Positions 50,907-60,259 of a stretch of DNA of 64,000 nt are shown piece after piece. Each line of letters starts with the position of its first letter. Position 1 is the first letter of the stretch. The position numbers and the translations under genes are program-made. Below the pieces are notes generated by a model that saw only the letters and a list, made by a program, of their open reading frames with translations, was not told the DNA's origin and ran no database searches. This DNA comes from Saccharothrix sp. NRRL B-16314. GTDB taxonomy: Bacteria > Actinomycetota > Actinomycetes > Mycobacteriales > Pseudonocardiaceae. The stretch lies in contig NZ_JNXC01000004.1 of assembly GCF_000716595.1 (NCBI RefSeq), positions 124,001-188,000 on the forward strand, in the 5' to 3' direction.

Positions 50907-52166
50907 TCAGAAGCGGTACACGTGAACCTGGTACGGACCGAAGTCGTCGACGATCTTCCCGGCCACGATCGGCACGGTCCGGTCCTCGTCCACCACGGTC
51001 GCCGTGCCCGAGGACACCGGCACGTCCACCGTCACCCGGGCCGCGAGGCTGCGCGGGTGGTCCTTGGTGCCGTCGGTCTGCGCCACCACCCACCCCGCGC
51101 CGCCGACCTGCTTGTGCAGCACGGACACCGGGATGCCGTTGTCGCTCGCCGCCGCCAGACCCGGCGCGTTGGGCGCGTTGAGCACCGGCGCGAGCGACTT
51201 CAGCCGCGCGTTGACGGCGGTCACCCTGGCGGTGATATCAGGGCGCGTCAGCACGCTGGAGTACTCGCCCTTGCCGTCGGCGTAGAAGCTGTGCGCGAAG
51301 TAGTTGATGCCGGTGGCGCCGTGCAGGATCGTGTTCCACACCGCGGATTCGAGCTGGTCCGGGTCGATGGTCTCGCCGCGGTCGTGCGGGTGCCCGGTCT
51401 CCACGAACCCGTACAGCGGCTTGTCGGGGCCGCACCACTTGCGCATGGTGTCGATGACCTGCCCGTAGCTGTACGCGCCGACCGTGTGGTTGCGGTCGGG
51501 GTGCGTCCAACCGTAGTAGTCGGCCGACGCGATGTCCGCGGCCGAGCAGTACGTCCGCATGTCCTCTTCGTAGGACTTCTCGATGTAGCCGTAACCGATC
51601 TCTCCGGTCGGCGTGCCCATCCACGGGCTGAAGTTGAGATACGTCGGCCGGGTCGGGTCCTTGGCGCGCACCGCTTCGGCCGCCTTCAGGATCGCCGAGG
51701 GCTGCATCTCGGGGTGGAACTTGTCGGCGTAGGCCTTGTTCATGTCCGGCTCGTCGGCGATCAGGTAGCCCACGTAGTTGCGGGCGTGCGCGGTGTCCGC
51801 GAGCACCGTGTCGACGCGCGTCCCGTCCACGTACACGCGCCAGTCGGTCTGGTGGAGGCCTTCCTGGCGGAGGTACCACCACTCGTCCTCCCACAGCCCG
51901 ATGCCGGTGTCGATGCCGATCTCCGGGTAGGCCCGGCCGAGCTTCTCGCCGTTCTCGATCCCGGACGGGTCCTGCATCCAGACGGTGATCGGGAACACGT
52001 TCGGGTCGCCGGTGGGGTTCGGGCCGTTGGCCCACTTCCTGTAGTAGTCGACGGACGGCCCGGCGGTCACCGCCCGCGGCTCTGGTTCAGGCCGCGCCGC
52101 TTCAGCCGTGCACGACGTCACGGCGACGAGCACGAGTACCGCGAGCACCACGCGCGCACGGGCCAT
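50907..52166 (-). CDS. Lipoprotein with glycoside-hydrolase-like domain
   Basis: 419 aa. N-terminus VVLAVLVLVAVTSC is a lipoprotein signal (lipid Cys about residue 19). The mature protein resembles TIM-barrel glycosidases: FPITVWMQDPSGIENG, YVGYLIADEPDMNKAYADKF (a candidate acid/base region, DEPD), LYGFVETGHPHDRGETIDPD (a candidate nucleophile region, VETG) and GATGINYFAHSFYADGKGEY. Catalytic glutamates are plausible but the family is not certain. The ATG at 52166 follows AGGAGCAGG, 14 bases after the rhamnosyltransferase-like stop, so they share an operon. It may trim the exported glycan. Confidence 0.75.
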   Translation of the reverse strand: MARARVVLAVLVLVAVTSCTAEAARPEPEPRAVTAGPSVDYYRKWANGPNPTGDPNVFPITVWMQDPSGIENGEKLGRAYPEIGIDTGIGLWEDEWWYLRQEGLHQTDWRVYVDGTRVDTVLADTAHARNYVGYLIADEPDMNKAYADKFHPEMQPSAILKAAEAVRAKDPTRPTYLNFSPWMGTPTGEIGYGYIEKSYEEDMRTYCSAADIASADYYGWTHPDRNHTVGAYSYGQVIDTMRKWCGPDKPLYGFVETGHPHDRGETIDPDQLESAVWNTILHGATGINYFAHSFYADGKGEYSSVLTRPDITARVTAVNARLKSLAPVLNAPNAPGLAAASDNGIPVSVLHKQVGGAGWVVAQTDGTKDHPRSLAARVTVDVPVSSGTATVVDEDRTVPIVAGKIVDDFGPYQVHVYRF

Positions 52167-52180
52167 GGTCCTGCTCCTGT

Positions 52181-53041
52181 TCACCTCGGCGTCCGGACGC
52201 GCCCACGCGCGGCCAACACCTGTTTCGCCTTCTCGAAGCCGGTCGGGCCGAGCAGCCGCTGCGCCGCGGTCTTGGCCAGGAACCGCGCGCCGTCCCGCGC
52301 CACCCGCAGCGGGTGCCCGACGAACCGGTCCCGGGCCAGCACCCGGCCGGCGGGCGCCGGCACGTCGTCCAGCGCGGCGCCGAACAGCGGCCGGTACGGC
52401 GCGGGCGCGACCAGCCTGCCGCGCGTGCGGTTGCTCACGTTCCCGCCGTGCACGACCTGCAACCAGCCGGGCGAGCCGCCGAGCGACACCACCTCGGCGT
52501 GCCGGTGCAGCCGGTTGTGCCAGTCCGCCCAGCACGTCACCGGCGCGTCCCAGCTCTCCCGCATCGACGCGAACGCGTTGTCCCGGTCGTGGTGGGCGAA
52601 CAGCCCTTCTGGGCTCTTGACCAGCCCGTTCGCCAGGTAGAGGGCGGTCCGGCGGCCGGTGGTGCGCTCGGCTTGGAGCCGCGCGACGAAGTCCGCCGCC
52701 AGGCCGTCGTCGTTGTCGAGGTTGGTGGTGATCAGCTCGTCGGCCCTGGTCGGGAACAGCTCCGAGATGTCCTCGACCAGCTCTTCCCGGCCGACCTGCG
52801 TGCGGAACACCGCGGTGTACGCGTCGCCGTGCGCCTCGATGCGGTCCTTGAGCCACTGCGGGCTCTCGGGGTCGAAGTAGATGAGCCACCGGAAGTTCGA
52901 GGTGGTCTGCGCCGCCACCGAGGGCAGGCAGTACCGCTCGAACAGCCCGACGCGCTCGGTCAGCCAGCCGTCACGCGCCCGCACGACGCTCTCCGCGCCG
53001 ACGGACGGCAGGTTGAAGCGCGTCAGCACGACGTGGTCCAT
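52181..53041 (-). CDS. Putative rhamnosyltransferase-type glycosyltransferase
   Basis: 286 aa with MDHVVLTRFNLPSVGAESVV, FERYCLPSVAAQTTSNFRWL and DELITTNLDNDDGLAADFVA, the last containing the DNDD (DxD-like) metal/nucleotide site. These blocks fit the Rhamno_transf group (PF11316). The ATG is at 53041. It is divergent from the GT2 gene at 53123 across an 81-base gap holding CGTTAACG. The lipoprotein gene follows on the same strand. Confidence 0.78.
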   Translation of the reverse strand: MDHVVLTRFNLPSVGAESVVRARDGWLTERVGLFERYCLPSVAAQTTSNFRWLIYFDPESPQWLKDRIEAHGDAYTAVFRTQVGREELVEDISELFPTRADELITTNLDNDDGLAADFVARLQAERTTGRRTALYLANGLVKSPEGLFAHHDRDNAFASMRESWDAPVTCWADWHNRLHRHAEVVSLGGSPGWLQVVHGGNVSNRTRGRLVAPAPYRPLFGAALDDVPAPAGRVLARDRFVGHPLRVARDGARFLAKTAAQRLLGPTGFEKAKQVLAARGRVRTPR

Positions 53042-53122
53042 GGAGCCCCTTCCCTCGTGTCCCGTACATCGGGATCGGCGGCCCGCCGTTAACGATCCGG
53101 GGTCGGGCACGATGTGTAGGGC

Positions 53123-54172
53123 GTGACTGATCCTGCGGCACGACCGACGGTCGACGTCGTCATCCCCTGTTACAACTACGCCCGGTTCCTCCGCGCGTGC
53201 GTTCGGAGCGTGCTCGACCAGCCCGGCGTCGACGTGCGGGTGCTGATCATCGACGACACGTCGAGCGACGAGACGCCCGAGGTGATGGCCGAACTGACGG
53301 CCGACCCGCGGGTCGAGGGCCGCCGGCACGAGGTCAACCAGGGTCACATCGCCACCTACAACGAGGGCCTGCTGGAGTGGGCGAAGGCCGACTACACGGT
53401 GCTGCTGTCCGCGGACGACCTGTTGGCGCCCGGATCGCTGGCCCGTGCCGCCGAGGTGTTCGAGGCCAACCCGGGCGTCGGCATGGTGTACGGCCGGGTC
53501 GTCTACTACTCCGACCACGACGACCTGCCGTCCGTGATGACGCCGCCTTCGGGCCGCACCGTCTGGTCCGGTGTGGACTGGATCGAGGCGCGCTGCCGCA
53601 CCGGGCAGAACGTCCTGTCGTCGCCCGAAGCCGTCGTGCGCACGTCGGTGCAGCAGCGGGTCGGCGGCTACCGGCCGGACCTGCCGCACGCGGGCGACCT
53701 GGAGATGTGGATGCGCATCGCCGCGGTGTCCGACATCGGCTACGTGCGCGGCAAACCCGCCGCGTACTACCGGGTCCACCAGCAGAGCATGATGCGCACG
53801 CAGTTCTCGTCGCTGTTCGCCGACCTGGAGCAGCGGCAGGCCGTGTTCGAGCGGTTCTTCGCCGAGCACCCGGACCTGCCGGCGGGGTTGCGCGCGCTGG
53901 CCGACCGGTCGATCGCCAAGGACGCGTTGTGGCGGGCGGTGCGCGCCTACGACCGCGACAAGCTGGACGAGATCCCGGTGGACGAGTTGGTGGCGTTCGC
54001 GCGGCGGGTGTGCGCCGACACCGAGCGGCTGCCCGAGTACCGGGCGCTGCGACGGCGGCGCGCGTTGGGGCCGCGGTGGTGCAGCCGGACGCAGGTGTTC
54101 GTCGGCAGTCACCTGGTCAAGCGCGGCACGGGCCTGGTGTCCAAGCAGGTCTGGAAGTGGCGCGGCCAGTGA
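53123..54172 (+). CDS. Family 2 glycosyltransferase
   Basis: 349 aa GT-A enzyme: VDVVIPCYNYARFLRACVRS, VLIIDDTSSDETPEVMAELT, LLSADDLLAPGSLARAAEVF (DxD equivalent ADD) and HAGDLEMWMRIAAVSDIGYV. The C-terminal extension is basic. GTG start. The stop overlaps the flippase GTG as GTGA; the flippase is coupled to the next glycosyltransferase in the same way, so 53123-56822 is one operon. Confidence 0.92.
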   Translation: MTDPAARPTVDVVIPCYNYARFLRACVRSVLDQPGVDVRVLIIDDTSSDETPEVMAELTADPRVEGRRHEVNQGHIATYNEGLLEWAKADYTVLLSADDLLAPGSLARAAEVFEANPGVGMVYGRVVYYSDHDDLPSVMTPPSGRTVWSGVDWIEARCRTGQNVLSSPEAVVRTSVQQRVGGYRPDLPHAGDLEMWMRIAAVSDIGYVRGKPAAYYRVHQQSMMRTQFSSLFADLEQRQAVFERFFAEHPDLPAGLRALADRSIAKDALWRAVRAYDRDKLDEIPVDELVAFARRVCADTERLPEYRALRRRRALGPRWCSRTQVFVGSHLVKRGTGLVSKQVWKWRGQ

Positions 54173-55608
54173 CCGCACCCGCAGGCCTGGAGCGCAAGGT
54201 CGCCTCGGCCATCCGGTGGAGCGCCGTCAACAGCCTGGTGCAGCGGCTGAGCCAGGTGGGTGTGGGCGTCCTGCTCGCCCGGCTCATCGCCCCCGAGCAG
54301 TTCGGCGTGTTCGCGGTCGCGCTGGTGGTGCTCAACATCGTGATGAGCATCAGCGAGATGGGAGTCAGCGTCGCGCTCGTGCGGACCGACAAGCCGGTCG
54401 CCTTGCTGGCGCCGACGGTGACGACGTTGTCCATCGCGTCCGGTTGCCTGCTGGCGGCCGTGTGCGTGTTGGGCGCGCCGTGGTTCGCCTCGGCGATGGA
54501 CACGCCGCAGGCCACCGGCGTGATCCAGCTGATGTCGCTGTCGCTGGTGGTCGCGGGGGTGTCGGCGGTGCCCGGCGCGCTGTTGCAGCGGGAGTTCCGG
54601 CAGGACCACAAGTTCGTCGCGGACACGTCGGCGTTCGTCGTCGGCACGGCGGTCGTGGTGGTGCTGGCGCTGCTGGGGTTCGGCGCGTGGAGCCTGGCGT
54701 GGTCGCGGATCGCGACGAACCTGGTGGCGGCCGTGGTCATGTTCGCCTACACCTCGCAGCGCTACCGGCCGGGGTTCGACGCGGTGCAGGCACGGGGGCT
54801 GCTCGCGTTCGGGCTGCCGCTGGCCGGGGCGAGCCTGCTGGTGTTCGGGGTGCTGAACGTCGACTACATCATCGTCGGCAGCATGTTGGGGACGGTGCCG
54901 CTCGGGTTCTACCTGCTCGCGTTCAACCTGGCGAACTGGCCGGTGGGTGCTTTCTCGCAGCCGGTGCGCAGCGTGTCACTGGCAGCGTTTTCGCAGGTCA
55001 GAGACGACCCGGAGCTGTTCGCGCGAGCGTTCGCGCGTGCGTTGCGGCTGCTCGCGCTGGCGACCGTGCCCGCCTGTGTGCTGCTGGCGGCGTTGGCGGA
55101 CCCGCTGGTGCGGACGGTCTACGGCGAACGGTGGGCTCCGGCCGCGCAGGCGTTGGCGTTGCTGGTGCTGCTGGGCGCGCTGCGGGTGGCGTTGGAGCTG
55201 GGGTACGACTACCTGGCCAGCGCGGGGCGGTCGCGGGCCATCCTGGTGATCCACCTCGTGTGGATGGTGGCTCTCGTGCCGTTGCTGGCGCTGGGCGCGC
55301 ACCTGGACGGGATCCGGGGCGTGGCGGCGGCGCAGAGCGTGGTGGTGCTCCTGGTCGTCGTGCCCGCGTACCTGGTGGCTTTCCGCCCGTACGGGGTGCG
55401 GGCGCGGGTGCTGGGGGCCGCTGTCGCACGGCCGGCGTTCGGTGGCCTGGTGATGGTCGTGGTGGCTGTGGGCGTGCAGTGGTTGATCGAGGGTGCTTTG
55501 TGGCGGCTGCTGGTCGGCGGCACGTCGGCGTGCCTGGCGTATGCGGTCGTCGTGTTCCCCTTGCGCCAAGAGGTGCTGGGGCTGCTGCGTCGAAGGGTCA
55601 GCGCGTGA
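54169..55608 (+). CDS. Wzx-type polysaccharide flippase
   Basis: 479 aa with about 12-14 transmembrane helices. N-terminal VASAIRWSAVNSLVQRLSQV and LLARLIAPEQFGVFAVALVV are typical of the MATE/MOP polysaccharide-transport family, and GALLQREFRQDHKFVADTSA and GRSRAILVIHLVWMVALVPL follow. It would translocate lipid-linked repeat units across the cytoplasmic membrane. It is coupled by GTGA overlaps to glycosyltransferases on both sides, consistent with a Wzx/Wzy pathway. Confidence 0.9.
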   Translation: MTAPAGLERKVASAIRWSAVNSLVQRLSQVGVGVLLARLIAPEQFGVFAVALVVLNIVMSISEMGVSVALVRTDKPVALLAPTVTTLSIASGCLLAAVCVLGAPWFASAMDTPQATGVIQLMSLSLVVAGVSAVPGALLQREFRQDHKFVADTSAFVVGTAVVVVLALLGFGAWSLAWSRIATNLVAAVVMFAYTSQRYRPGFDAVQARGLLAFGLPLAGASLLVFGVLNVDYIIVGSMLGTVPLGFYLLAFNLANWPVGAFSQPVRSVSLAAFSQVRDDPELFARAFARALRLLALATVPACVLLAALADPLVRTVYGERWAPAAQALALLVLLGALRVALELGYDYLASAGRSRAILVIHLVWMVALVPLLALGAHLDGIRGVAAAQSVVVLLVVVPAYLVAFRPYGVRARVLGAAVARPAFGGLVMVVVAVGVQWLIEGALWRLLVGGTSACLAYAVVVFPLRQEVLGLLRRRVSA

Positions 55609-56822
55609 GGGTCGTCCGGCAGTTGCAGCGGCGCGCGCACCAGGTCTCGCGCATCGTGCGCGCGCAGGGTGTCCGGCAACTCGGGGCTCGTGCGCTGGGC
55701 AGCGCGGCGCGGCGGTTCGGGGCGGACGCCGAGGTGTTCCCGGTGCGCCTTGAGGACGTGCGTGCCGCGGACATCGGTGTCCGGCGGGCGGTCGTCGTGC
55801 CACCTGTCGCGGCGGACGGTCGGTTGACGGTGAACTGGGTGAGCACGCCGCCGTCACCCGGGTCGGGTGGGCACACCACGATGTTCCGGCTGATCTCGCA
55901 CCTGGAATCGTTGGGGCACACGTGCCGGTTGTACTTGTACGACGTGTACGGGAGCCGTGCGGTGGACCACGAGCCGGTGATCCGGTCCGCGTTCCCGGGG
56001 TTCCGCGGGTCTGTGCACGACGTGTCGGACGGCATGGCCGACGCGCACGCGGTGTTCGCCACCGCCTGGATGACGGCCTACCCGGTGTTCAACGACCCGT
56101 GCGCGGGCAGGCGGTTCTACCTCGTGCAGGACTACGAGCCGTGGTTCTTCCCGGTGGGCGGGCTGTCGGCGTTGGCGGAGAACACGTACCGGATGGGGTT
56201 CCACGGGTTCACCGCGGGCCGTTTCCTGGCGGAGAAGGTGCGGGCCGAGGCGGGCATGCCGGCCGACTTCTTCGAGTTCGGCTGCGACGCCGACCGCTAC
56301 CACCTGCGACCCGGCGTCACCCGGGACGGCGTGGTGTTCTACGCGCGTCGGCTGGCGCCGCGGCGGGCGATCGAGATCGGCTTGCTGGCGTTGGACATCT
56401 TCGCCGAGCGGCACCCGGACATCGCGATCCACACCTATGGCGAGAAGATCGGGACCCTGGGTCCGCGGCACGTCGACCACGGTCTCGTGACGCCCGACCA
56501 GCTGAACGAGATCTACAACCGCTGCTACGCGGGCCTCACGTTGTCGATGACCAACGTGTCGCTCGTGCCGCACGAGATGCTGGCGGCGGGCTGCCTGCCG
56601 GTGGTGAACGACGCACCGCACAACCGCGTCGTGCTGGACAACGACCACGTCCGCTACGCCCCCGCCACGCCGCACGACCTGGCCCGCGCGCTGTCCGATG
56701 TGGTCACCACGCCCGATTTCGGCACCACCGCCTCGGCCGCCTCCTCGTCCGTGTCCAGCCGCTCCTGGGACGCCGCCGGCGACGAACTCGAGAAAGTCCT
56801 GCTCCGCGAACTCCACCTCTGA
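55605..56822 (+). CDS. GT4/WsaF-like glycosyltransferase
   Basis: 405 aa. Residues 75-110 (LTVNWVSTPPSPGSGGHTTM; RLISHLESLGHTCRLYLYDV) and YLVQDYEPWFFPVGGLSALA match WsaF-type rhamnan glycosyltransferases. The GT-B C-terminal half contains VVFYARRLAPRRAIEIGLLA, LSMTNVSLVPHEMLAAGCLP and VVNDAPHNRVVLDN. The GTG at 55605 overlaps the flippase stop. It converges with the beta-propeller gene with 5 bases between stops. Confidence 0.88.
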   Translation: MRVVRQLQRRAHQVSRIVRAQGVRQLGARALGSAARRFGADAEVFPVRLEDVRAADIGVRRAVVVPPVAADGRLTVNWVSTPPSPGSGGHTTMFRLISHLESLGHTCRLYLYDVYGSRAVDHEPVIRSAFPGFRGSVHDVSDGMADAHAVFATAWMTAYPVFNDPCAGRRFYLVQDYEPWFFPVGGLSALAENTYRMGFHGFTAGRFLAEKVRAEAGMPADFFEFGCDADRYHLRPGVTRDGVVFYARRLAPRRAIEIGLLALDIFAERHPDIAIHTYGEKIGTLGPRHVDHGLVTPDQLNEIYNRCYAGLTLSMTNVSLVPHEMLAAGCLPVVNDAPHNRVVLDNDHVRYAPATPHDLARALSDVVTTPDFGTTASAASSSVSSRSWDAAGDELEKVLLRELHL

Positions 56823-56827
56823 CGCGG

Positions 56828-57784
56828 TCAGCCGGGGGACGGGGAGGTGGCGTCCGGGATCAGGAGGGTGGCGGGGGCCGAGCCGTCGGCGTCCACCAGG
56901 TGGACGGCGGCCCGTTCGGCGTCACGGGGGACGGCGGCGAAGGCGATGCGGTCGTCGCCCAGCCAGGTGGCCTGGTCGTCGATGCCCGCAGTGCCGGGGA
57001 GGCGGCGTTCCACGCCGGTGGCCAGGTCCAGGACGGCCAGGTCCCACGGACCCAGCCGGCCGACGCGCTTCTTGTACGCGACCTCGGTGCCGTCCGGTGA
57101 GAGCGACGGGCACTCGGCGTCACGGCGCAACGACCGCACGCGACGGTCGATCAGGTCGCCCTCCACCAGCCACGTGTAGCCGCCCGACGCGAGGGTGGCG
57201 TAGAACGTGCGGTCGTCCGCGCCCACCGTCAAACCCCAGTAGTTCACGTCCTGGGCATGCAGGGGCTTGCCCTCGACGTCGGCGGCGAAGCCCTCCAGCG
57301 ACTCGACGACCTCACCGGTGGTCGAGTCGAAGAACCCGGTGCGCGTGGAGAAGCCGCCCGGCACGGCGTACGAATCGCCGCTCACGAAGGACGTCCACGA
57401 CACGACCCGCCCGGACGCCGACACCTTGGCACGGCTGGGGATGCCCGGCAGCGGCACGCTCCGCACCACGGCGCCGTCACGCGACACCTCTGCCGCGTAC
57501 GTCGGCCCCGGTCCCGCGAGCCTCAGGCACACCGTGGTGCCGCCGGCCCGGTAGAACCGCTGGCACGACTGCTCCGTGGCGCTGCGCGTCGCCGGGTCGG
57601 CCAGGCTCAGCTGCTCGACCCGCGACCGGCCGTCGGCCAGCTCCACGTACATCAGGTCACCCCTGGCCGTGGCCCCCGCGACCACCGGGCGGTCCTCGCG
57701 GACGACCGTCGTCACGTAGACCGCGCCGGCCACGACGACCAGTACGATGGCGGTGACGGCAAGCACAGTGCGTCGCGTGCCCAA
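56828..57784 (-). CDS. Membrane-anchored TolB-like beta-propeller protein
   Basis: 318 aa. One N-terminal membrane helix (TVLAVTAIVLVVVAGAVYVT) is followed by an extracellular domain with repeats such as DAECPSLSPDGTEVAYKKRV, LAVLDLATGVERRLPGTAGI and QATWLGDDRIAFAAVPRDAE, typical of TolB/WD40-like (PD40) modules. A cysteine pair may form a disulfide. The TTG at 57784 is the inferred start (GGTGGTGATGG before it). It is divergent from the Wzz-like gene, with two GTAAC motifs in the 101-base gap. The function is unknown. Confidence 0.75.
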   Translation of the reverse strand: MGTRRTVLAVTAIVLVVVAGAVYVTTVVREDRPVVAGATARGDLMYVELADGRSRVEQLSLADPATRSATEQSCQRFYRAGGTTVCLRLAGPGPTYAAEVSRDGAVVRSVPLPGIPSRAKVSASGRVVSWTSFVSGDSYAVPGGFSTRTGFFDSTTGEVVESLEGFAADVEGKPLHAQDVNYWGLTVGADDRTFYATLASGGYTWLVEGDLIDRRVRSLRRDAECPSLSPDGTEVAYKKRVGRLGPWDLAVLDLATGVERRLPGTAGIDDQATWLGDDRIAFAAVPRDAERAAVHLVDADGSAPATLLIPDATSPSPG

Positions 57785-57885
57785 AATCCATCACCACCTG
57801 TAACGACAAGGCGCGAGTCAGCCGATTTCAGAGTAACAACACCTTGCGAGTCTCCACGCAGGGTAAACGCCGGATCGGGGAGCGG

Positions 57886-58791
57886 ATGGACTTCTGGGGC
57901 GCCGTGCGAACGCTGCGCAGGCGGTGGTACATCGCCCTGCCCTCAGCGATCGTGGCCGTCGCCGTGGCGGCCGGTGTGTTCCTGTCGATCCCGACGCGCT
58001 ACCAGTCCACCGGGGTCGTGGTGCTGACCTCACCCGCCGCGGGTGGCACGTTCTCCGAGAACGTCTCGCCGGAGGAGGCCGTGCGGGTCAACCCGTTGCT
58101 GGCTTTCGACAGCAGCCTGTCGACCACCTCTCAGATCCTGGCGCAGATCCTGGCCGACCCCAAGACCCGCAAGGAGTCGCTGGGCATCGAGAAGGACTCG
58201 CCGGACAACTTCGTCGCGACGGGCGGCGGGCAGGCCGGCCCGTTCCTGTTCGTGACGGCCGACAGCAACACGCCGGAGACCGCGGAGCGGCTGGTCACCA
58301 CGGTGATGGAGTTCGTCACCGAGGAGCTGGACGAGCAGCAGACGTCGCTGAAAGCGCCGGCGTCGACGTTCATCACCTCCCAGGTGATCGTGAACCCGAC
58401 CGTGGCCGAGGCGCAGATCGGTGGCAAGGTCCGGTACGCGGGCGCGGCGTTCGTGCTGATGATGCTGTTGACGACGGTGGCCACGTTCGGCGGCGACAAC
58501 GTCCTGAACCACCTGCGCCGGCGCCGTGAGGCCGGTGAGGTCGGTGAGAGCAAGGGCGCGGACCAGCCTGCCGAGGCACCCGTGACGCCGCCACCGGCCG
58601 CTGTGGGCACTCCCCCGGGCGGTGTGCCGGTCGGGAAGCCGCAACCCCCGCCGCACCACAACGGCCAACCACGCCGTCCAGCGCCGACGCACCGCCCGCA
58701 GCCGACGGCCAGCGAGCAGACGGTGAAGATCGCCGCGCCCGGCGCGCGTGGCCCCGCACCGGCGTGGCCCGCCAACGAAGACAGACCCTGA
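57886..58791 (+). CDS. Wzz-like chain-length/capsular polysaccharide co-polymerase
   Basis: 301 aa. First membrane helix WYIALPSAIVAVAVAAGVFL, an extracytoplasmic domain (YQSTGVVVLTSPAAGGTF; ETAERLVTTVMEFVTEELDE), second helix KVRYAGAAFVLMMLLTTVAT, then a long proline-rich cytoplasmic tail. This is Wzz topology without a kinase domain. It would set glycan chain length with the polymerase encoded 2 bases downstream. The ATG at 57886 follows GGGGAG. Confidence 0.85.
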   Translation: MDFWGAVRTLRRRWYIALPSAIVAVAVAAGVFLSIPTRYQSTGVVVLTSPAAGGTFSENVSPEEAVRVNPLLAFDSSLSTTSQILAQILADPKTRKESLGIEKDSPDNFVATGGGQAGPFLFVTADSNTPETAERLVTTVMEFVTEELDEQQTSLKAPASTFITSQVIVNPTVAEAQIGGKVRYAGAAFVLMMLLTTVATFGGDNVLNHLRRRREAGEVGESKGADQPAEAPVTPPPAAVGTPPGGVPVGKPQPPPHHNGQPRRPAPTHRPQPTASEQTVKIAAPGARGPAPAWPANEDRP

Positions 58792-58793
58792 CC

Positions 58794-60203
58794 GTGTCCG
58801 AGCAGGCGGAGCGGTCCGGTCAGCCCGGGCGATCCGGTCAGGACGAGGACCGGCCCGTGCGCCGGGGCGTGGACGGCGCCACCCTGTTGTGCCTGTTCCT
58901 GCTGGCGCTGCTGATCATCCCGGCCCGGCTGGTGCTGTCGTTCGTGCCGATGACGCTGCCGCCCGCCCTGGTGGTGGCGCTGATGTTGGGCGTGCTGTGG
59001 CTGTCGGGGCAGATGGTGGACACCGTCGGCATGAGCAAGGGTCGCAACATCGTGCGCACGGCGGTGGGCCTGTACCTGGCGGCGCACCTGGCCACCTACG
59101 GGGTGGCGACGCGGCGGTGGCTGCCCACCGACGAGTTGACCGTCGCGGACAGCAGCATCGTCCGGATCACCGCGATGATCGCGGTCGCGGTGTTCGTGTG
59201 CGACGCCGTCCGCACCAAGGAGCGCCTGGACAAGGTGCTCAAACTGGTGCTGGGCTGCTCGGCGGTGATCGCGTTCATCGGTCTCGTGCAGTTCGGTCTC
59301 GGCGTCGACCTGGCAGGCTACGTGTCGCTGCCGGGGCTGCGCGCGCAGGAGAACGGGTACGCGGTGATGGAGTCCCGGTCGATCTTCCGCCGGCCGACCG
59401 GCACCACGAACCACCCCATCGAATACGGTCTGGTGTGCGCGATGGCCGTGCCGCTGGGCGCGCACTACGTGTTCCAGGCGAGGGACGAAGGCGCGCCGTA
59501 CGCGCGCTGGCTGGTGTGCCTGGCCCTGGTCGGCCTTGGCGCGTTGACCGCGTTGTCACGGACCGCGATCGTCGCTGTGGCGGTGGCCGGGTTGATCATG
59601 GTCGCCACGTTGCCGAAGCAGCGCAAGATCACCACCCTGCTGGTGGGCGGCGGGTTCTTCCTGGGCGCGAGCCTGGTCGTGCCAGGGTTGTTCGGCACGC
59701 TGCGCGGCATGTTCTCGAACATCGAGGACGACCCGAGCGTCAAGGCGCGCACGGCGGACTACGAGGCGGCGGCCGAGCAGATCGACCTGCACCCGTTGCT
59801 CGGCCGTGGTTTCGGCACGTACCTGCCGACGAAGTACACGATCCTGGACAACCAGTTCCTGCTCACGCTGATCGAGAACGGCTACCTCGGCCTGTTCGCG
59901 TTGATCGGCATGTTCCTGGCGGCGGCGTTCGCGGCGGTCCGGGTGCGGGTGATCAGCCGGGACGAGCACTTGAAGAGCCTGGCGAGCGCCCTGCTGGCGG
60001 GTGTGCTGGCGGGTGGGATCGGGTCGATCACGTTCGACCTGCTCGGCTTCAGCGTGGCCACCGGCCTGGTGTTCACCATGGTCGGCCTGACCGGGGCGTT
60101 GCTGCGCGCCGCCCGTGCGGAAGCCAGGACCGCGGAGGCGTCCCGCCCGCTCGAAGCGGACGGGACGCCGGGTGCGGTGGGTGGTGGGTCAGGCGGCGGG
60201 TGA
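58794..60203 (+). CDS. O-antigen polymerase/ligase-family membrane protein
   Basis: 469 aa with about 10-12 transmembrane helices and the Wzy_C/WaaL signature region: RSIFRRPTGTTNHPIEYGLV, ALVGLGALTALSRTAIVAVA and the large loop HPLLGRGFGTYLPTKYTILD followed by LLTLIENGYLGLFALIGMFL. It probably polymerises or ligates the exported repeat units. The GTG is 2 bases after the Wzz-like stop. A Gly-rich C-terminus ends just before a bidirectional hairpin. Confidence 0.9.
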   Translation: MSEQAERSGQPGRSGQDEDRPVRRGVDGATLLCLFLLALLIIPARLVLSFVPMTLPPALVVALMLGVLWLSGQMVDTVGMSKGRNIVRTAVGLYLAAHLATYGVATRRWLPTDELTVADSSIVRITAMIAVAVFVCDAVRTKERLDKVLKLVLGCSAVIAFIGLVQFGLGVDLAGYVSLPGLRAQENGYAVMESRSIFRRPTGTTNHPIEYGLVCAMAVPLGAHYVFQARDEGAPYARWLVCLALVGLGALTALSRTAIVAVAVAGLIMVATLPKQRKITTLLVGGGFFLGASLVVPGLFGTLRGMFSNIEDDPSVKARTADYEAAAEQIDLHPLLGRGFGTYLPTKYTILDNQFLLTLIENGYLGLFALIGMFLAAAFAAVRVRVISRDEHLKSLASALLAGVLAGGIGSITFDLLGFSVATGLVFTMVGLTGALLRAARAEARTAEASRPLEADGTPGAVGGGSGGG

Positions 60204-60227
60204 GAGGCCCTTGTCGCCGGCAGCCGG

Positions 60228-60258
60228 CCCACGCGGACCGCCTGGTCGACGGCGTGGG
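60228..60258. terminator. Bidirectional terminator between polymerase and acetyltransferase genes
   Basis: CCCACGC (60228-60234) pairs with GCGTGGG (60252-60258), with GACC/GGTC inside. It is further flanked by GCCGGC-type arms. It lies between convergent stops at 60203 and 60260 and can serve both transcripts. Confidence 0.65.
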
Positions 60259-60259
60259 G

